From: a virus
Length of the DNA: 38,600 nt
Strand: one strand, 5' to 3'
IMG/VR virus record: IMGVR_UViG_3300042922_000370
Span: 1-38,600 of that record
The position numbers and the translations under genes are program-made. The notes below the pieces were generated by a model. It searched no databases. It was not told where the DNA came from and was given only the letters and a program-made list of their open reading frames with translations. Each line of letters starts with the position of its first letter. Position 1 is the first letter of the stretch. Of the stretch, positions 16,560 through 23,599 are shown one piece after another.

Positions 16560-16921
16560 AAATAATTCCTATCCCCCATGATCTTGCGAATTATTTCATC
16601 CTTTCTAAATCCACTCTTATGATGCTCTAAGGTTTTAACCAACTTCATGCACATTTTATAGTTAAGATTTAATACTTCCATTAGTTTGCTTACTGTGTAA
16701 TAATCTTTGTAGAGTGTGTCCGAGAGGTATTGCTGTACCCCTCGTTTATACTCTAAATCAATGGACTTGTTGTGGTGTGGAGAGTTGTTCCCTCTGTGGT
16801 GGTCGGGACATAGGTTTTTATAGTTCCAATCTGCTTCAAGTCCTTTCATTTGACTTCTAAAAATTATATGGTGCCGTTCCGTATGTATTTGACCGCAAAC
16901 CTCGCATCCTACATTATCCAT
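16556..16921 (-). CDS. HNH-type nuclease/zinc protein
   Basis: 121 aa. C6/C9, H17-H18, C38 and H41-H42 give the layout of an HNH endonuclease with structural zinc (CEVCG...ERHHI...LCPDHH). The remaining 75 residues are helical with a possible HTH (YTVSKLMEVLNLNYKMCMKLVKTL). HNH proteins of this kind assist recombination or packaging in phages. Overlaps RusA by four bases. Confidence 0.65.
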   Translation of the reverse strand: MDNVGCEVCGQIHTERHHIIFRSQMKGLEADWNYKNLCPDHHRGNNSPHHNKSIDLEYKRGVQQYLSDTLYKDYYTVSKLMEVLNLNYKMCMKLVKTLEHHKSGFRKDEIIRKIMGDRNYL

Positions 16922-17258
16922 TGCTTACACCTTCTTTAATCCATTGTATATATCTAAGTGCATCAGCTAATTCTTCCTCTAGGTGATTAAGCCGCTCTAT
17001 TATACTAGCCGGATTGTCTTGCAACATATAGCCGTATTTATTTAGTCCTTTATCTACTTGTTTTTCAAGTAATTTTATAATGTGTTGATTGTATTTATCA
17101 GGCTTGTTAGGGTTTATAGTGCATAGTTCTTCTTTGTAGCCTAATACTTCTTGTATTTGATATTCACAGATACTTCCTATCCCTTTTATTTCTTCAATTA
17201 AGCACCTTCCCTTAGATTCATACTTGCAATCGTAATCTTCGGCATTACATTGATTCAT
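16914..17258 (-). CDS. Cys-rich N-terminus fused to MazG-like helical segment
   Basis: 114 aa. The first 35 residues hold five Cys (CNAEDYDCKYESKGRCLIEE...CEYQ). Residues 60-108 (LEKQVDKGLNKYGYMLQDNPASIIERLNHLEEELADALRYIQW) match a segment frequent in Firmicutes phages and reminiscent of MazG-like nucleotide pyrophosphohydrolases (EE..D.L pattern). The enzymatic role is not proven. Confidence 0.5.
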   Translation of the reverse strand: MNQCNAEDYDCKYESKGRCLIEEIKGIGSICEYQIQEVLGYKEELCTINPNKPDKYNQHIIKLLEKQVDKGLNKYGYMLQDNPASIIERLNHLEEELADALRYIQWIKEGVSNG

Positions 17259-17397
17259 TTTCCTTATCCCCCTTAAAATGTTCTATTGCCTTTGCTATAG
17301 CTTCTTGCATTGTTAAATTTAGCTTTTGGTCTTGGCATAGTGCCACAGCATATTCTGCTATAATAGGTTTTAGTTCTAGTAGAGTTGGTTGTTTCAT
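17245..17397 (-). CDS. Hypothetical 50-aa protein
   Basis: 50 aa with an AAAGGGATGAGGTAA site. It is helical (TLLELKPIIAEYAVALCQDQ...MQEAIAKAIEHF) and overlaps the next gene by 14 bases. Not recognised. Confidence 0.5.
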   Translation of the reverse strand: MKQPTLLELKPIIAEYAVALCQDQKLNLTMQEAIAKAIEHFKGDKENESM

Positions 17398-17412
17398 TTA
17401 CCTCATCCCTTT

Positions 17413-17763
17413 CTAAAACGGAAGGTCATCTTCTTCCTCAACTGGCTTAAATCCTGCATTATCTTCCTTCGCCTTACCCTTGCTGATTACCTCAAAGCCA
17501 AACACTGTCAAGTTATCGTAATATTTATCATTGGTTGCTTTTTCCTTAGTCATAATTGCACTTGTTAGTTCTATCCTATCTCCTTCGCCTAACTGTCCTG
17601 CTGCATCTTTTGCTTTGCCTACAAACTTTGTGTTCCAGAAGCTGTTGATGTACTTTTCGTCTTGACCTTTTCTGCCAGTGGTTAATGTTGCTGAAACAAA
17701 CTTCTCTTTTACCTCTACCTTTTTGACAAAGGCTTTTTGGCCTTCTTTAATTTGCAAACTCAT
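17413..17763 (-). CDS. Single-stranded DNA-binding protein-like, with DDLPF tail
   Basis: 116 aa. It does not carry the standard bacterial SSB OB-fold signature but has beta-strand-rich content (AFVKKVEVKEKFVSATLTTGRK, RIELTSAIM) and ends in an acidic tail EEEDDLPF, the classic SSB C-terminal tip that recruits replication partners. It lies with recombination genes (RusA, ERF). The AAGGAGGACAAACA site is strong. SSB function is an inference from the tail and fold-like pattern. Confidence 0.65.
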   Translation of the reverse strand: MSLQIKEGQKAFVKKVEVKEKFVSATLTTGRKGQDEKYINSFWNTKFVGKAKDAAGQLGEGDRIELTSAIMTKEKATNDKYYDNLTVFGFEVISKGKAKEDNAGFKPVEEEDDLPF

Positions 17764-17781
17764 TGTTTGTCCTCCTTAAAT

Positions 17782-18063
17782 TTATTGTATTATCAGCCCC
17801 ATTGGTATAATCTCTATCTCCCCACATTCTTCGCTATAAGCCGTTTCATGTTCTACGCAATTCATTTCTTCCAATTCTCTAAGTTCTTCCATTTCTCTAG
17901 CTGCTTCAAGTTGATTTTTTATTCTAGTGCCTAAGTCGTATGTATTAGATTTAGATAAGCCATATTTTAATATCATTTCGTCTGTTGGTTTTATATCTAC
18001 TACTGGACCCCATATCACTTGATTTAATATGCTTTTCATAGAGTTCTTGTCATTTAGTTTCAT
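17782..18063 (-). CDS. Hypothetical 93-aa acidic protein
   Basis: 93 aa. It has a possible HTH-like segment (MILKYGLSKSNTYDLGTRIKNQL) and an acidic, Cys-containing tail (ELEEMNCVEHETAYSEECGEIEI). It overlaps the upstream gene by four bases. Not recognised. Confidence 0.5.
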   Translation of the reverse strand: MKLNDKNSMKSILNQVIWGPVVDIKPTDEMILKYGLSKSNTYDLGTRIKNQLEAAREMEELRELEEMNCVEHETAYSEECGEIEIIPMGLIIQ

Positions 18064-18419
18064 TGTTCTACCTCGCTAATTTTGACATCACAGCCGTAGT
18101 GTTGTTTTAATATTGCAAAGGCTTCTGTTGAGGATATCTCTTTAGTTGGTTTTTCACGTTCCCATATAAGGGTTCTGTTAGCAGTTTCATATGTTTCACT
18201 ATCGTTTAGATAATCTCTGTTAAATGTAGGTTGATATATTTTCACTATGTCGTAGTTTTTTTCCTCATATTTGTATTCCAAATTTTCATTGATTGAGTCT
18301 AGTGGCATCCATGTTTTACCGCTAATTATGTTTCCGTTTTCCGTATTTAGTAACACCATGGCTAATTTCCCATCTCTTGTTTCAACCCACATGCCTGTTT
18401 TTAAGTCTGATTTTTTCAT
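18060..18419 (-). CDS. Phage hypothetical, SH3/KOW-like start
   Basis: 119 aa. The opening SDLKTGMWVETRDGKLAMVLLNTENG resembles a small beta-barrel found in many Firmicutes phage early operons. The C-terminus (AFAILKQHYGCDVKISEVE) is helical. ATGA overlaps on both sides suggest coupled translation. Function unknown. Confidence 0.55.
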   Translation of the reverse strand: MKKSDLKTGMWVETRDGKLAMVLLNTENGNIISGKTWMPLDSINENLEYKYEEKNYDIVKIYQPTFNRDYLNDSETYETANRTLIWEREKPTKEISSTEAFAILKQHYGCDVKISEVEQ

Positions 18420-18676
18420 TGTAACCCTCCTATGATTAAATGTTTTTGTCTTGGCTGTATATACCCTCTGTATAATTGGTCTATTATTGCTAGTGCTACT
18501 TCAAAGCTTCCTTTCTCGCTAGGTCTTAAGGTATAAACTATGTCCTCTATTGGTTTATCTTCCTTCCACATCTTCCGTAATGTAGCAAGGTCTGATTTAG
18601 TCCATCCTAGTTCAAAGGAGTCTAGCGTTATATACTGTTCAGGTATTCTTTCGTGTGATGCTGTTCCAGGATTCAT
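18416..18676 (-). CDS. Small HTH-like protein
   Basis: 86 aa. Residues 20-52 (SFELGWTKSDLATLRKMWKEDKPIEDIVYTLR) look like a Myb/GcrA-type helix-turn-helix, a pattern of small phage DNA-binding proteins. The GAGGTGACACA site supports the start. Regulatory role is inferred. Confidence 0.5.
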   Translation of the reverse strand: MNPGTASHERIPEQYITLDSFELGWTKSDLATLRKMWKEDKPIEDIVYTLRPSEKGSFEVALAIIDQLYRGYIQPRQKHLIIGGLQ

Positions 18677-18747
18677 TGTGTCACCTCGTATGTATAAGAA
18701 TGTTTTATTTGGTTATATTAGATAATGAGAAGGTCTAGGGTTTTTCA

Positions 18748-19548
18748 CTATAAAGAATTTGCTGCTCTCATTTCCTCTAAAGCTTTTTTAATATCATCGT
18801 CTTGTATAGGTATTGGTTTCTCTACAAATTGATCTCCGTAATCTGTTTCGTATTTCCTTCCGTTGAAGTTGTCAAAGGTCTTTTTCTGATTAGGTTTAGG
18901 CTTTGCGTTATCTTCCCAAGTCCTTACTGCAGCTTTCCAATCCTTCATTTTGTTTTTACCTATCATCCAGCCTTTAGATTCATAGAAGTCAATCCATTTA
19001 TTAGCATCTACTTGGTTATTACGTTCTTTGCAGTAAGATTTAACTTCTTCTAAAGTAGGAGGTTTGAAATTCTTGGAGCTTGCGACCTTGTATATATCTT
19101 TCTCTTTATCTATCTCTTTATCTATCTCTTTATCTATCTCTGTGTTACATTTTGTTACTTGGGTGTTACTTTGTAACAATTTTTGATTTTCTCTATGCCG
19201 TCTTACTCTTTCGGCTACTGATGTTTCACTTCCCATACTCTGTACTGCTTGGGGTAATAAAAATTCGTCATTTGCAATTTCTTCTATAAAGCCAACCTTT
19301 TGCAAGAATAACAATGTCATTTTTACGTTCTCGGGTTCTTCATCTAAAGTTAATGCCATTTCCTCAACGAATGTATCTTCTATACCTTCAAATACAATCA
19401 TTCCTTCTTTTTTAAGGCTCAGTAGTTGCAATTTGAGATATATTATCGTGTACGTATCACCTCCGGCTATCTTCCTAAGTTTCTTAATTTCCTTTAGTGT
19501 AAAAAAATCATCCTTAAGCTTAAGCCAATAATACTTTTTGTCTGCCAT
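18748..19548 (-). CDS. Phage replisome organizer (lytic replication initiator)
   Basis: 266 aa. The N-terminal 125 residues (YYWLKLKDDFFTLKEIKKLRKI... through SVAERVRRHRENQ) match the phage replisome organizer N-terminal winged-helix domain. A linker with EIDK repeated three times follows, then a DnaD-like C-terminal domain (LEEVKSYCKERNNQVDANKWIDFYESKGWMIGKNKMKDWKAAVRTW). It would bind the lytic origin and bring in the host helicase; no helicase loader gene is seen beside it. It is separate from the plasmid-type initiator at 26300. Confidence 0.82.
   Translation of the reverse strand: MADKKYYWLKLKDDFFTLKEIKKLRKIAGGDTYTIIYLKLQLLSLKKEGMIVFEGIEDTFVEEMALTLDEEPENVKMTLLFLQKVGFIEEIANDEFLLPQAVQSMGSETSVAERVRRHRENQKLLQSNTQVTKCNTEIDKEIDKEIDKEKDIYKVASSKNFKPPTLEEVKSYCKERNNQVDANKWIDFYESKGWMIGKNKMKDWKAAVRTWEDNAKPKPNQKKTFDNFNGRKYETDYGDQFVEKPIPIQDDDIKKALEEMRAANSL
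19101..19141. repeat. 12-bp tandem repeat inside the replisome organizer gene
   Basis: TCTCTTTATCTA occurs three times in perfect tandem (19101-19136) with a partial fourth unit. It encodes EIDK repeats on the minus strand. Origins lying within the initiator gene are known in several phages, so these may be iterons of the lytic origin; simple slippage is the alternative. Confidence 0.6.
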
Positions 19549-19557
19549 CTAATCACC

Positions 19558-19650
19558 TCACTTTTTAACCTTTATCTTTACTCCGCATTTGATGCATCTT
19601 GTGCTTTTGATACACCCTCTATCTAACTTATCCGGTTCATGTTTACACAT
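19558..19650 (-). CDS. 30-aa Cys-containing peptide
   Basis: 30 aa, with a GGTAGGAGGTCAAT site. It has MCKHE at the start and CIKSTRCIKCG later, a short zinc-knuckle-like layout, and a basic tail. It sits between the 53-aa Cys-rich gene and the replisome organizer. Function unknown. Confidence 0.45.
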   Translation of the reverse strand: MCKHEPDKLDRGCIKSTRCIKCGVKIKVKK

Positions 19651-19659
19651 ATTGACCTC

Positions 19660-19821
19660 CTACCAAAACACTCTATATCGTTTAGGACACCATTCAGGAC
19701 TTGTGCGTATGTATTCAAACTGTTCTAGTGGATACTCTTTTCTTCTACATCTGTGCCTTATAAGTTGATTATCGTTTGTGCAGGAGTGGTATTCGCAATT
19801 GATGCATCTTGGTTCTTCCAT
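19660..19821 (-). CDS. 53-aa Cys-rich protein
   Basis: 53 aa with a GTAGGAGGGATAAC site. CINCEYHSC, then HRCRR and WCPKR, give five Cys with the spacing of a small zinc-binding domain seen in many phage early proteins. Function unknown. Confidence 0.5.
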   Translation of the reverse strand: MEEPRCINCEYHSCTNDNQLIRHRCRRKEYPLEQFEYIRTSPEWCPKRYRVFW

Positions 19822-19963
19822 GTTATCCCTCCTACATTAAATTATTGTGATGCGTATTACTTCATGTTGAAATTCTTCTCGCATATTGTGCATCTGTATT
19901 TATAACTTTTGTTATATGGATTTTTCTTGACATATATTATGTCATTGCATTTAGGACATACCG

Positions 19964-20953
19964 CTAAATAGCTTTTTCTAGGCTCTGTTTTTGTGCTATT
20001 AGGTTCGTGAATATACTTCCAAGCACTGGTACGCATACACTATCACCTGCCATAATATATTGACTACTTACTGAAAATCCGTTCTTTGTTAGTAAATCGC
20101 TGTCTGCATAATCAAACCCCATCAATCTAAAGCAATTTCTTGGTGTTATTCCTCCAATATGGTTTTTGTAAGCCATTATTGTAAAATTGCCTCCACCCTT
20201 GCCGTAATAAGCTGTTATTGTCGGATATTCTCTATTGTTTTGGAATCTTAAACCGCTTTGTCTTAATGTGATTACCGCATTTTCAAATTGTGGAATACCT
20301 TCGATTTTAATTTCATCAGCATTATTGATTCCTTTAACATAATCAATCATTCTTTGTTGCCTAGCTGTTAAAGGTCTAGTGTCATAAGGATTTATTATAT
20401 CCGACCATTTCAATGTACAATTGCCTGTTGGAAATTCAAAATTTCTTGTATCAATATCTTTGCGTATGCTTACTATGAATACTCTTGATCTGTTTTGAGG
20501 TATAAAATCTTTTGCATTTATTATCTTCCAATAGTTGTTGTATCCTACCACATCAAGCTGCCTTAACATTTCATTAAATTCATCAGTGAATTTATTTGGC
20601 AAATTATCTACATTTTCCATGACACAATATTTTGGCTGCTTATCTCTAATAACTTTTAATGCATTAAAGAATAAAGTTCCCCTAATATCATTCAAGCCTT
20701 GTTTTTTGCCAGCTACGCTAAAAGCTTGACATGGTGGCGAATAAACTAACATTTCAAAATCATCAATCTTACTAGTGTCAATTTGTGTTACATCAAATAA
20801 ATTCTTTTCTTCTGAGACATTGTGCAACAGTGAATAGGCTTTGCTTTTTACTTTATCAAGTTCACAATAGTTAATGAGTTCTATATCTATACCAATGTTT
20901 TTCAGTGCCTTTTCATAAGCACCAATCCCCGAGAATAAACTCACTATTTTCAT
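19964..20953 (-). CDS. DNA (cytosine-5) methyltransferase 2
   Basis: 329 aa. Motif I LFSGIGAYEKAL, motif IV PPCQAFSVAG with catalytic C75, motif VI MENV (112-115), motif VIII QNRSRVF and a C-terminal LMGFD and MAGDSVCVPV are present. It is clearly diverged from methyltransferase 1 and probably has a different target sequence. No restriction partner is adjacent. It has an AAAAGGGGGAAAAATTA site. Confidence 0.92.
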   Translation of the reverse strand: MKIVSLFSGIGAYEKALKNIGIDIELINYCELDKVKSKAYSLLHNVSEEKNLFDVTQIDTSKIDDFEMLVYSPPCQAFSVAGKKQGLNDIRGTLFFNALKVIRDKQPKYCVMENVDNLPNKFTDEFNEMLRQLDVVGYNNYWKIINAKDFIPQNRSRVFIVSIRKDIDTRNFEFPTGNCTLKWSDIINPYDTRPLTARQQRMIDYVKGINNADEIKIEGIPQFENAVITLRQSGLRFQNNREYPTITAYYGKGGGNFTIMAYKNHIGGITPRNCFRLMGFDYADSDLLTKNGFSVSSQYIMAGDSVCVPVLGSIFTNLIAQKQSLEKAI

Positions 20954-20996
20954 TAATTTTTCCCCCTTTTGTGTTATACATCACGTTTGGTTGCGT

Positions 20997-21143
20997 CTAT
21001 TCTATTGGCTCATAGTGCAAACTAAGATGCCAGCCCCATTCTCCATTTACATATGTTAAAAATTCTACAAAGCCTTCACAATCGTTTCTTGCAATATAAA
21101 CCGTCAATACTTTACCGCTTTTCTTTTGTCTAACTTTGAACAT
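20997..21143 (-). CDS. Hypothetical 48-aa protein
   Basis: 48 aa with a strong AATGGAGGTAAAATT site. Its content is beta-strand-like (FKVRQKKSGKVLTVYIARNDCEGFVEFLTYV...GWHLSLHYEPIE). Not recognised. Confidence 0.5.
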   Translation of the reverse strand: MFKVRQKKSGKVLTVYIARNDCEGFVEFLTYVNGEWGWHLSLHYEPIE

Positions 21144-21185
21144 AATTTTACCTCCATTTAATTCGCATTTTTATCATTTACCGAC

Positions 21186-21311
21186 CTACTCTAAAAACTT
21201 ATATATCATCCACATATCAAATATTAAGCATGATATAAACCAAACTGCACCTTGTACGATTTTCTTGCTAATGTTAAGGGCATTGCTGCCCGATCTTCTG
21301 TATGTAATCAT
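21186..21311 (-). CDS. 41-aa membrane protein
   Basis: 41 aa following AAGGAGGTATAACACCT. A basic N-terminus is followed by one membrane segment (about residues 20-38, VWFISCLIFDMWMIYKFL). Function unknown. Confidence 0.45.
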   Translation of the reverse strand: MITYRRSGSNALNISKKIVQGAVWFISCLIFDMWMIYKFLE

Positions 21312-21316
21312 AGGTG

Positions 21317-21622
21317 TTATACCTCCTTAGCTTTTGCTAGCGTTTCTTTAGCTTGATTTATTATTTCTTCGTATTCTTTGGATTTATAAGAAAACATACT
21401 ATGCCAATCTATTTCGTCATCATTATCCTCGCAGCAATTTGTCATTATTTCTAATTGAGCAATCAACTCTTTGTTTATCTGTTGTAGCTTCTCATAGTTG
21501 TTACAAACTTCTACAATTGATTGTGCATTCTCTTTATCTTCACACCATGCATAAGTAGTTAGCATATCCTCTGCGCTAATCCAATGACCATCCATCACTT
21601 CTAATACTGCGAGCCTTTCCAT
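21317..21622 (-). CDS. Hypothetical 101-aa acidic protein
   Basis: 101 aa, acidic, with a coiled-coil central part (NNYEKLQQINKELIAQLEI) and a CC pair. Its ATG follows GGGAGGGGTAAAGG. The N-terminus (VMDGHWISAEDMLTTYAWCEDKENAQSIVEVC) may fold as a small domain. Not recognised. Confidence 0.5.
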   Translation of the reverse strand: MERLAVLEVMDGHWISAEDMLTTYAWCEDKENAQSIVEVCNNYEKLQQINKELIAQLEIMTNCCEDNDDEIDWHSMFSYKSKEYEEIINQAKETLAKAKEV

Positions 21623-21625
21623 CCT

Positions 21626-21754
21626 TTACCCCTCCCAAACTTGATTTACATTAAATTCAAAGTCGCTATCACATTCACTTGTATCTTCATGTATAGTACA
21701 TTCAATAGGTTCTGTTTCTATGCAGTTGTTACAGTGTTTGCATAGGTCTAACAT
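21626..21754 (-). CDS. 42-aa Cys-rich acidic peptide
   Basis: 42 aa with LCKHCNNC near the start and two further Cys. The ribosome site (AAGGTAAG) is modest, but the frame ends in the binding site of the next gene, as in a packed operon. Function unknown. Confidence 0.4.
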   Translation of the reverse strand: MLDLCKHCNNCIETEPIECTIHEDTSECDSDFEFNVNQVWEG

Positions 21755-21755
21755 G

Positions 21756-22403
21756 CTAACTTACCTTGTCTTTGATATCATCAATTTCATTCTTTATATT
21801 GAAGTAATCTTGCATAGTCCAATCTTTACTAGCTGTTTTACCAGTTATTTCTTCGCTTTTGTGTTGAAGGTCTATGCCTTTATGTTTTGCAAGTTCTACA
21901 AGTGCTAACATTTGTACTTTACTAGGCTTTTGTGATTCAATATGCTTGAATTCTTGCTGTTCTTTATCTATAGTTGTGCTGCTTATTTTGTCAGGATCTT
22001 CACCAGTAGGTATTGCAAACGTTCTTAGCAATAAGTATTTATAACTGTATGTCATTGCCTTTCCAACACCTTTATCTTGCGTATCTACACCAGTTCCTGA
22101 TGATGCCAATATTTCAAATTCACCCGTTTCAATATCAACTATTTTGTACTTGGTGTTTACTGTAGTAAGCCTTGATACTGTTTGCTTGCCGTTATTCTCT
22201 AGCAATGTATCATCCCTTTTGTGTTCTTGCTCTACTGGAAGTATTACTAATCCGTTCCTTATAAGACTTGCTCTGATTGTTTCTGTTACCTTTTCTTCAC
22301 TGATTGCTTTGTATGAGCCACTACCGCCAGTGCTGACATTATCATCTTTTTTTAGATACCGAACATCTTTCATTACTTCTGATATCTTTTTATATAACAT
22401 CAT
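21756..22403 (-). CDS. ERF-family single-strand annealing recombinase
   Basis: 215 aa. The ERF core is visible: the N-terminal ISEVMKDVRYLKKD...SYKAISEEKVTETIRASLIRNGLVILP and the signature DKGVGKAMTYSYKYLLLRTFAIPTGEDPD. A C-terminal 55-residue extension (KPSKVQMLALVELAKHKGIDLQHKSEEITGK) looks like a small helical DNA-binding domain. ERF proteins anneal single strands during phage recombination and genome circularisation; the SSB-like and RusA proteins are natural partners. Confidence 0.88.
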   Translation of the reverse strand: MMLYKKISEVMKDVRYLKKDDNVSTGGSGSYKAISEEKVTETIRASLIRNGLVILPVEQEHKRDDTLLENNGKQTVSRLTTVNTKYKIVDIETGEFEILASSGTGVDTQDKGVGKAMTYSYKYLLLRTFAIPTGEDPDKISSTTIDKEQQEFKHIESQKPSKVQMLALVELAKHKGIDLQHKSEEITGKTASKDWTMQDYFNIKNEIDDIKDKVS

Positions 22404-22474
22404 TTACAATCACCCTTTCGCTTTGATATAATTAATTGAGTTATTTTGTTTGAGCCTTAGTGGGGCTCTTTTTT
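22403..22474 (+). promoter_or_regulatory. Possible short antisense transcript with terminator opposite the ERF leader
   Basis: On the plus strand TTTACA (22403-22408), an 18-base spacer and TATAAT (22427-22432) resemble a promoter. Some 20 bases on, GAGCC (22452-22456) and GGCTC (22464-22468) form a hairpin followed by TTTTTT. The U-tract exists only on the plus strand although all genes here read minus. This would give an RNA of roughly 35 bases opposite the ERF translation start region. Could be chance in AT-rich DNA. Confidence 0.35.
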
Positions 22475-22477
22475 ATG

Positions 22478-22612
22478 CTATTTTGCATATTCACAGTGAA
22501 ACAGCACTACATCTTCACATGGATCTTCACACTCATTATATTTATCACAATCTTTGCAACATACAGATTTACCTTCTATACTGCATTCACTTTTTGCACA
22601 TACCCTCTTCAT
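22478..22612 (-). CDS. 44-aa Cys-rich protein
   Basis: 44 aa with GGAGGGGTAAGGG before the ATG. Eight Cys are arranged as C, C, CCKDCDKYNEC, C and C, a pattern close to that of the 47-aa protein at 29211. Likely metal-binding. Function unknown. Confidence 0.5.
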   Translation of the reverse strand: MKRVCAKSECSIEGKSVCCKDCDKYNECEDPCEDVVLFHCEYAK

Positions 22613-22624
22613 CCCTTACCCCTC

Positions 22625-22933
22625 CTATGCTGATTTTCCAAAATATCCTACACCATCGGTTGATTCGCCATTTTCTAATCTGCTTATCTTCAACTCTAGT
22701 TCTTCAACCTTTGCTTCGAGATCTGATTTAGTTTCATCAAAGTATGCAAAGTCCATCTTTTCTAATAATTCTTCATAAGCACTTTTATCAAGTTCTATTT
22801 CTAAGGCTCCCGTATCTTGACTTTCGCTACCGCCTAATTTTATTGTGCAATAGTTTACTTTGCCATTGCCGAAGCGATTTACTTCTACTGATAGGTTTGG
22901 ATTTTCTCCAGTCATATTAACTTTAATTGGCAT
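22625..22933 (-). CDS. Hypothetical 102-aa protein with coiled-coil tail
   Basis: 102 aa. The first half is beta-rich (SVEVNRFGNGKVNYCTIKLGG) and the second a coiled coil (SDLEAKVEELELKISRLENG). It follows a good AAGGAGGTATAAACA site. Not recognised. Confidence 0.5.
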   Translation of the reverse strand: MPIKVNMTGENPNLSVEVNRFGNGKVNYCTIKLGGSESQDTGALEIELDKSAYEELLEKMDFAYFDETKSDLEAKVEELELKISRLENGESTDGVGYFGKSA

Positions 22934-22936
22934 TGT

Positions 22937-23104
22937 TTATACCTCCTTATTGGATAATTCCTGATTTATTTCAGTCGTAGCAACATCCATGATTGCATAT
23001 GTGTAACCGAATTTTATCCATTTCTTTTGGTCGGCATTTAGTGTAAAACCCGTAGCCTCTTCGTAGGTTTCAATTATGTCTGCAATTCTATCAATATGAT
23101 TCAT
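22937..23104 (-). CDS. Hypothetical 55-aa protein
   Basis: 55 aa with GAAGGAGGTATAAGA before the ATG. Compact helical sequence (IADIIETYEEATGFTLNADQKKWIKFGYTYAIMDV). It is the second gene after the Cro-like regulator. Not recognised. Confidence 0.55.
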   Translation of the reverse strand: MNHIDRIADIIETYEEATGFTLNADQKKWIKFGYTYAIMDVATTEINQELSNKEV

Positions 23105-23106
23105 TC

Positions 23107-23325
23107 TTATACCTCCTTCAATAATTCGCTAATGCTTGTGTTCAACTCTGCTGCTATTTTGGTTAACAACCCTATACTTGGCTTTGCTTCGCCAGTGATG
23201 ATTGCTGATAAATGTCCGTTGGAGCAATTAACTTTTATTGCTAATTCCTGCTGAGTTTGTATTCCAGTACCTTCTTTTTTATTTTTCTTGATTGCATTTT
23301 TAATTCTCATTCCTAATGGTGTCAA
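23107..23325 (-). CDS. Cro-like XRE regulator, first gene of the early operon
   Basis: 72 aa, with a TTG start after AGTGAGGTG. The helix-turn-helix is clear: TQQELAIKVNCSNGHLSAIITGEAKPSIGLLTKIAAELNTSISEL. It is transcribed away from the repressor gene at 23600 from the consensus promoter at 23421-23449, in the Cro position. It would turn down repressor synthesis during lytic growth; this role comes from layout. Confidence 0.8.
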   Translation of the reverse strand: MTPLGMRIKNAIKKNKKEGTGIQTQQELAIKVNCSNGHLSAIITGEAKPSIGLLTKIAAELNTSISELLKEV

Positions 23326-23371
23326 ATTTTTTCACCTCACTTTCATTTCGCTCTATGTAATTATAGTACAC

Positions 23372-23385
23372 TGTTACTGTAAAAA
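23372..23385. promoter_or_regulatory. Operator-like site 1
   Basis: TGTTACTGTAAAAA contains the palindrome TTACTGTAA. Its reverse complement matches 23477-23490 at 13 of 14 positions. It lies between the early promoter and the Cro-like gene. Confidence 0.5.
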
Positions 23386-23420
23386 TTATGCCTTAAATTT
23401 CATTTGTTTTCTGTAATTTA

Positions 23421-23449
23421 ATTGTATCGCATTAAAATTGAACTGTCAA
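23421..23449 (-). promoter_or_regulatory. Consensus early promoter for the Cro-side operon
   Basis: On the minus strand TTGACA (23449-23444), a 17-base spacer and TACAAT (23426-23421). Only one base departs from the sigma-A consensus. It drives the leftward early operon beginning with the Cro-like gene, about 90 bases downstream. Confidence 0.82.
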
Positions 23450-23476
23450 TACACTTTTATAAATATTTTTGAACTA

Positions 23477-23490
23477 TTTTTACACTAACA
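23477..23490. promoter_or_regulatory. Operator-like site 2
   Basis: TTTTTACACTAACA is an inverted copy of operator 1 with one mismatch. It lies upstream of both divergent promoters. Confidence 0.5.
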
Positions 23491-23503
23491 ATTTTGAATA
23501 GAA

Positions 23504-23517
23504 TTTTCACAGTTGAA
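23504..23517. promoter_or_regulatory. Operator-like site 3 (weaker)
   Basis: TTTTCACAGTTGAA matches the reverse complement of operator 1 at 10 of 14 positions. It is nearest the repressor promoter, whose TATAAT is at 23559-23564. Confidence 0.35.
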
Positions 23518-23558
23518 TATACTATTACAAAAGTGTGGATATATTTTTTTTAATTTAG

Positions 23559-23564
23559 TATAAT
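23559..23564 (+). promoter_or_regulatory. -10 element of repressor promoter
   Basis: TATAAT at 23559-23564 is 35 bases upstream of the repressor TTG start. The -35 is weak (near 23536), as expected for a regulated promoter. Confidence 0.5.
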
Positions 23565-23599
23565 ATGATAAGTATGAAAAATTGGGGGGGTGTATTGTT

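Noticed and set aside
19101-19141. CRISPR-like or satellite repeat
   Set aside because: Units are only 12 bp with no spacers and lie in frame inside a gene.
19857-19970. Zinc-ribbon-like reading (VCPKCN...CTICEKNF) at the end of methyltransferase 2
   Set aside because: The Cys pattern is attractive, but no ATG, GTG or TTG start with a ribosome site was found in frame. It may be a remnant or use a rare start.
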